A stretch of DNA of 9,083 nt. Source: an uncultured Bacilli bacterium (lineage in GTDB: Bacteria; Bacillota_I; Bacilli_A; RF39; UBA660). The notes below the pieces were generated by a model. It was not told the origin of the DNA and searched no databases. It saw nothing but the letters and a program-made list of their open reading frames with translations. The stretch spans positions 1 to 9,083 of the forward strand of contig CALVRQ010000087.1 in the NCBI GenBank assembly GCA_944358685.1, written 5' to 3'. Made by a program: the position numbers and the translations under genes. Shown here piece by piece: positions 6,133-9,083 of the stretch. Each line of letters opens with the position of its first letter. Positions within the stretch are counted from its first letter, which is position 1.

Positions 6133-6891
6133 ATGATGATTGACACGCACTGTCATATTAGTAAAGAAGACTATGAAAATCCAGAAGAAGTCATAAAACA
6201 TATGGGAGATAATATAATGATAGTAAGTACTGCTAGTCCACAAGATATTGAAGAAGTAATTAACCTCTGTGAAACTCATAAAAATATCTATGGAACTATC
6301 GGTATTCATCCTGAATTCGCCGATACATATACAAAGGAAGATTTAAAAAAACTAGAAAAAAACTTAACTCATCCTAAAATAGTTGGTATTGGTGAAATAG
6401 GATTAGACTACCACTACACTAAAGAAAACAAAGAAAAACAACAAGAACTATTCATCAAACAAATAAATCTCGCAAACATTTATAAAAAAACTATAGTCAT
6501 ACATAGTAGAGATGCCATCGAAGATACATATAATATAATAGAGAAATACAAAAATAAAGACATCAAATGTAATATGCACTGCTTTAGTGGTAGCCTAGAA
6601 ATGGCAGAAAGATTTGTGAATTTAGGTGTAACTCTTGGTATAGGAGGTGTTTTAACCTTTAAAAACGAAAAGAAACTAAAAGAAATAGTTTCCAACCTAG
6701 ATATCCATAATTTTGTTTTAGAAACCGATAGTCCATATCTTACACCAGAGCCTTTAAGAGGTCATCAAAACGAACCACAAAACATCAAATACATTGCTGC
6801 CAAAATATCCCAGCTAAAGGGTATAGAATACGCAAAAACCCTTGAAATTACAACGGAAACGGCGATTCGCCAATTTGACTTAAATATATAA
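6133..6891 (+). CDS. tatD: TatD-family metal-dependent deoxyribonuclease
   Basis: This 252-residue cytosolic TIM-barrel hydrolase belongs to the amidohydrolase superfamily; characterised TatD proteins are metal-dependent DNases implicated in DNA repair and turnover. The metal ligands are visible in order: DTHCH (H6, H8), GEIGLDY (E88), VIHSRDA (H124), MHCFSG (H149) and ETDSPYL (D199). The family signature LRGHQNEP (208-215) follows. Length is as usual (about 250-260). The start is ATG 6133 because AAGGTGAT (6121-6128) precedes it; an ATG at 6115 sits within the -10 box and would not be transcribed from that promoter. A second ATG immediately follows (6136) and could serve equally. In many Firmicutes tatD lies beside metG, and that neighbourhood is kept here, although a terminator separates them. 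The biological substrate cannot be deduced from sequence. Confidence 0.93.
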   Translation: MMIDTHCHISKEDYENPEEVIKHMGDNIMIVSTASPQDIEEVINLCETHKNIYGTIGIHPEFADTYTKEDLKKLEKNLTHPKIVGIGEIGLDYHYTKENKEKQQELFIKQINLANIYKKTIVIHSRDAIEDTYNIIEKYKNKDIKCNMHCFSGSLEMAERFVNLGVTLGIGGVLTFKNEKKLKEIVSNLDIHNFVLETDSPYLTPEPLRGHQNEPQNIKYIAAKISQLKGIEYAKTLEITTETAIRQFDLNI

Positions 6892-6903
6892 ATATGGTAT
6901 ACT
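6875..6903 (+). promoter_or_regulatory. Strong promoter of the 3D-domain gene
   Basis: TTGACT (6875-6880, five of six consensus) is followed by a 17-bp spacer and the extended -10 TGGTATACT (6895-6903). The -35 box lies within the last codons of tatD. Transcription would begin near 6910. Confidence 0.85.
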
Positions 6904-6911
6904 TTAAATGG

Positions 6912-6925
6912 TTTCAATTTTGAAA
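6912..6925. repeat. Palindrome in the leader of the 3D-domain gene
   Basis: TTTCAA and TTGAAA form a perfect inverted repeat around TT. It starts a few bases after the predicted transcription start and ends four bases before the ribosome binding site, a usual place for a repressor operator. The short loop makes an RNA hairpin less likely. No regulator can be assigned. Confidence 0.35.
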
Positions 6926-6938
6926 TATGAGGTGAAAT

Positions 6939-7643
6939 ATGAAGAAATATCACCTGCGATATTTAATGATACCTCTATTAATAAGTATCATAACTATCAC
7001 AGGGTTAATCACATCTGGTAACCTAATTTCAGAAAAGAAATTTGAAGTAAAAAATTTAAACCAGACAAAAAATTCCGTGGCTTTAACTAAAGTCATAGAA
7101 TATGATACAGTCAAAACCTATAACAAAAAAATTCCTACCGGTGTAACTATTACAAAAGAGGAGGGGCAAAATGGACTTGCTTATGTCGATGAAAATGAAA
7201 ATATTCAAATCATCGAAAGTCCAAAAAATGCAGAAATCGAAATTGGAACTGGTGACAAAGCCGATTATGTAGGAAAAATGACAGGTTATGGTGCAGACTG
7301 CCAAGGTTGTTCTGGACTAGGAACTCTAGCTTGTAAAACAAAAAATGGTAGTTATTATAGCTTAACCCAAAACGGTATGAACTATACCGATGATGAATAT
7401 GGAGAAGTTAGAATAATTGCCGCAGCTTTAGATAAATTCCCATGTGGAACAATTATAAAAGTAGATAATCCTAATTTGGGCACCTTTAACGCTATCGTAT
7501 TAGATACTGGTGGAGCTATGCAAAATGCTTGGGAAAATGGAATAGTTCACATGGATTTAGCCTATGTAACTGAAAACGATCCAGCAATTCACTTAACCAC
7601 AAGTTCTAACGTTAAATATAGCGTTCAAAGATGGGGTTGGTAA
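6939..7643 (+). CDS. Secreted 3D-domain cell-wall protein (putative peptidoglycan-active)
   Basis: The 234-residue protein has a basic start (MKKYHLRY) and a hydrophobic stretch (about 9-27), so it is exported or membrane-anchored. Residues 45-80 (with KKIPTGVTITKEEGQNGLA) look like a G5-related or similar beta module. The C-terminal part (about 113-232) is a 3D domain, named for three conserved aspartates: LDKFPCGT (D165), VLDTGGA (D189) and HMDLAY (D206). This fold is related to MltA-type lytic transglycosylases and to YuiC/Rpf-like wall enzymes, so cleavage of glycan strands is plausible. Cysteines 121, 124, 132 and 169 occur in the exported domain (GADCQGCSG...LAC, FPCGT), suggesting disulphides. 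GAGGTGA (6929-6935) sets the start. It has its own strong promoter and ends in a terminator that overlaps its last codons. Enzyme activity is inferred from the family and was not shown here. Confidence 0.88.
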   Translation: MKKYHLRYLMIPLLISIITITGLITSGNLISEKKFEVKNLNQTKNSVALTKVIEYDTVKTYNKKIPTGVTITKEEGQNGLAYVDENENIQIIESPKNAEIEIGTGDKADYVGKMTGYGADCQGCSGLGTLACKTKNGSYYSLTQNGMNYTDDEYGEVRIIAAALDKFPCGTIIKVDNPNLGTFNAIVLDTGGAMQNAWENGIVHMDLAYVTENDPAIHLTTSSNVKYSVQRWGW

Positions 7644-7658
7644 AACCTCGTCTTTTTT
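7627..7658 (+). terminator. Intrinsic terminator overlapping the 3D gene stop
   Basis: AAAGATGGGGTT (7627-7638) pairs fully with AACCTCGTCTTT (7644-7655), 12 pairs with two G-T wobbles. The five-base loop GGTAA contains the stop codon, and six T's run through 7658. The last codons of the gene (RWGW) form the left arm. Confidence 0.85.
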
Positions 7659-7695
7659 CTTAAAATTTTCTTAAAACACCTTAATAATTAATTAA
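7659..7695 (+). promoter_or_regulatory. Array of four phased TTAA boxes, putative response-regulator operator
   Basis: TTAA occurs at 7660, 7671, 7681 and 7692, spaced 11, 10 and 11 bp; the first three are preceded by C and the first two share TCTTAAAA. OmpR-family regulators, such as the one encoded two genes downstream, bind direct repeats with about one helical turn spacing. The third box sits where the -35 element would be for the downstream TATAAT, as in activator-dependent promoters. The region is very AT-rich, so chance contributes. Confidence 0.5.
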
Positions 7696-7702
7696 AAAAG
7701 TT

Positions 7703-7708
7703 TATAAT
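7703..7708 (+). promoter_or_regulatory. -10 box of the vanY-vanR promoter
   Basis: A perfect TATAAT stands 41 bp before the vanY start. The hexamer 17 bp upstream is CTTAAT, a poor -35, which fits a promoter needing an activator bound at the TTAA array. Another candidate, TATATT at 7719-7724, lacks a -35 too. Confidence 0.5.
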
Positions 7709-7748
7709 TTTAATAGTATATATTAATATTGCCTTAGAGGTGATATTA

Positions 7749-8393
7749 ATGAAAAAAATTTTAACACTCATAATTGGAATTTTATTAATAGTCTGGGTAT
7801 ACTACTTACAAAAACCATATATTAATTCCAAAGTTAATGCCATAAGTGAAATTAATCCTTTAATATTAGTTAATAGTGAAAACGCTTTTCCAGATAATAT
7901 TAACTTAAATCTAGTAACCTTTCAAAAAAGTGAAGTTGCTGATATAATATATAATGACTTAGTGGATATGTATAATTCTGCTTTAAATGAAAACATAACT
8001 TTAAAAATAAATAATGCCTATCGTTCTAAAAATGAACAAACTCAAATATTTGAAAATAAAATGAAAGCTTATAAAAATGAAGGTTACAGTGAAGAAAACG
8101 CTTATAAACAAACAACCTTAACCGTTCAAGTCCCAGGTTATTCCGAACATGAAACAGGCCTTGCAATTGACTTTAGTAACGAAGGTCATTATGATGAAAA
8201 TGAAAAAATGTGGGAGTGGCTAAAAAACAATGCCTATAAATACGGTTTTATATTAAGATACCCAGAAGATAAATATGAAATAACCAAAATAGATTATGAG
8301 CCATGGCACTATCGTTATGTTGGGAAAAAAGCTGCTAAAGAAATAACCGAACAAAACATAACCTTAGAAGAATATTTAGGAGGAAATGTATGA
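7749..8393 (+). CDS. vanY: VanY-type D,D-carboxypeptidase (peptidase M15)
   Basis: This 214-residue membrane-anchored, zinc-dependent enzyme is expected to remove the terminal D-Ala from peptidoglycan stem peptides outside the cell. A single N-terminal hydrophobic segment (about 4-20) anchors it. The M15B signatures are all visible: AYRSKNEQ (90-97), SEHETGLAIDF (132-142, zinc ligands H134 and D141) and YEPWHYRYVG (183-192, catalytic E184 and zinc ligand H187). LILVNSENAFP (38-48) is also typical of the family. GAGGTGAT (7737-7744) places the start at ATG 7749; an in-frame GTG at 7740 lies within that site. It overlaps the regulator gene by four bases (ATGA), so the two form an operon. No vanH, vanA or vanX is present, so glycopeptide resistance is not implied; ordinary wall trimming is likely. 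The symbol denotes family, not proven resistance. Confidence 0.9.
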   Translation: MKKILTLIIGILLIVWVYYLQKPYINSKVNAISEINPLILVNSENAFPDNINLNLVTFQKSEVADIIYNDLVDMYNSALNENITLKINNAYRSKNEQTQIFENKMKAYKNEGYSEENAYKQTTLTVQVPGYSEHETGLAIDFSNEGHYDENEKMWEWLKNNAYKYGFILRYPEDKYEITKIDYEPWHYRYVGKKAAKEITEQNITLEEYLGGNV

Positions 8394-9067
8394 ACATACT
8401 AGTTGTTGATGATGAAATAGAAATAGCCGATTTAATCGAATTATATTTAAACAATGAAGGATATAATGTATATAAAACATATAGTAGCGAAAAAGCTTTA
8501 AAAATAATTGACAAAAGACAAATAGATTTAGCTATTTTAGATATCATGATGCCAGAAATTGATGGCTTTACCCTATGCCAAAACATAAGACAAAAATACA
8601 ATTTTCCTATTATTATGGTAACCGCCAAAATCACCAATGCTGATAAAATCAAAGGTTTAAATATTGGAGCAGATGATTATATAACTAAACCATTTATGCC
8701 CCTAGAACTCATAGCTAGAGTTAAAGCCCAACTTCGAAGATATACAAGTTATAATCAAAACAAAAATAAAATAATTGCCATTAAAGATTTAACTTTAGAT
8801 AAAGATAAACATGAATGCTTAAAAAATGGTAAAAAAATACCACTAACCCCAACCGAATTTGCAATTCTATATCTTTTAGCTGAAAATGAAAACAAAGTAA
8901 TAACTACCGAAAAAATATTTGAAGAAGTATGGCAAGAACCTTACCTTCAGACAAGTAGTGCCACTATCATGGTTCATATTCGTCACCTAAGAGAAAAACT
9001 AGGTGAAAACGATAAAATAAAATATATAAATACAGTATGGGGAGTAGGTTATCAAATTGAAAAATAA
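8390..9067 (+). CDS. vanR: VanR-type OmpR/PhoB-family response regulator
   Basis: This 225-residue protein is a two-component response regulator. The receiver domain (about 1-115) has the acidic pocket D7-D8, phospho-acceptor D51 (AILDIMMPEIDG), T78 and K100 (ITKPF). The C-terminal winged helix (about 128-225) shows LTPTEFAILYLL, the recognition region ATIMVHIRHLREKLGE and the wing TVWGVGYQIEK, the form seen in VanR and close relatives. Phosphorylation by a partner kinase should promote dimer binding to direct repeats; the TTAA array upstream of vanY is a candidate site. AGGAGG (8379-8384) within the end of vanY serves as its ribosome binding site, and the start codon overlaps the vanY stop. 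Its 3' end overlaps the next, truncated gene in the manner of vanR-vanS pairs. The true signal is unknown. Confidence 0.93.
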   Translation: MNILVVDDEIEIADLIELYLNNEGYNVYKTYSSEKALKIIDKRQIDLAILDIMMPEIDGFTLCQNIRQKYNFPIIMVTAKITNADKIKGLNIGADDYITKPFMPLELIARVKAQLRRYTSYNQNKNKIIAIKDLTLDKDKHECLKNGKKIPLTPTEFAILYLLAENENKVITTEKIFEEVWQEPYLQTSSATIMVHIRHLREKLGENDKIKYINTVWGVGYQIEK

Positions 9068-9083
9068 ATATGGAAAAGAATTA
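9057..9083 (+). CDS. vanS: Start of probable VanS-type sensor kinase (truncated by window edge)
   Basis: A frame beginning with TTG at 9057 overlaps the end of the regulator gene and runs open to the window edge; the nine visible residues read (M)KNKYGKEL. The overlap and the KLKNK-like start resemble what I recall of enterococcal vanR-vanS, where the kinase also begins at a TTG just inside the end of vanR. GGAGTAGG (9041-9048) could act as the ribosome binding site. The alternative ATG at 9070 has no such site. Nine codons cannot prove identity; context (an OmpR-type regulator usually pairs with a kinase) is the main support. Confidence 0.5.

Noticed and set aside
7740..7748. GTG start for the vanY-like gene
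   Set aside because: The GTG is part of the GAGGTGAT ribosome binding site used by ATG 7749.
7749..9083. Vancomycin-resistance gene cluster
   Set aside because: Only carboxypeptidase and regulatory homologues are seen; the ligase and dehydrogenase and the VanX dipeptidase needed for resistance are absent from the window.
1..9083. Mollicute code with UGA as tryptophan
   Set aside because: The vanY-like gene ends with TGA and tryptophans throughout are encoded by TGG.
1..9083. Mobile element, CRISPR array, phage module or new defence system
   Set aside because: No transposase, integrase, direct terminal repeats, spacer arrays or toxin-antitoxin-like pairs were found; nearly every gene is a recognisable housekeeping or envelope gene.

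Overview
The window is strongly AT-rich. Its genes have clear Shine-Dalgarno sites, TATAAT-type promoters (several with an extended TGn -10), a T-box riboswitch, an AbrB/SpoVT regulator and VanR/VanY-type genes. This points to a low-GC Bacillota (Firmicutes). The DUF6273-like surface protein resembles proteins I associate with uncultured gut Bacilli/Mollicutes-like lineages such as RF39, but that placement is inference. UGA is used as a stop (it ends the vanY-like gene), so the Mycoplasma-type code is not in use.

Layout. Bases 1-81 are the tail of an unidentified gene. It is followed at 95-1027 by a membrane-anchored, probably surface-exposed DUF6273-like protein. A convergent intergenic stretch of about 220 bp holds two hairpins. 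On the minus strand is a CBS-domain family II inorganic pyrophosphatase (1248-2864) that starts at TTG. Divergent from it is a SpoVT-like AbrB-GAF regulator (2971-3495). Next comes a methionine-type T-box leader (about 3520-3734, AUG specifier) with its own promoter. It governs dUTPase (dut, 3752-4249), overlapping methionyl-tRNA synthetase (metG, 4239-5798), and possibly a 56-residue two-helix membrane protein (5906-6076), after which a terminator closes the unit. A TatD-type nuclease (6133-6891) and a secreted 3D-domain wall protein (6939-7643) follow, each with its own promoter. The window ends in a cell-envelope operon: a VanY-type D,D-carboxypeptidase (7749-8393), a VanR-type response regulator (8390-9067) and the first codons of a probable VanS-type kinase (from 9057, cut by the window edge).

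How the parts fit. The middle is housekeeping: pyrophosphate removal, dUTP removal, Met-tRNA charging and a TatD nuclease. The T-box ties dUTPase synthesis to methionyl-tRNA charging. The right end is wall maintenance: a putative peptidoglycan-cleaving 3D protein, a carboxypeptidase that trims D-Ala ends, and a two-component system. TTAA elements at about 10-11 bp spacing upstream of the carboxypeptidase gene suggest autoregulation. I see no CRISPR array, transposon, phage cassette or wholly new system. The most interesting points are the dut-metG T-box unit, the small membrane protein that may belong to it, and the TTAA array before vanY-vanR.
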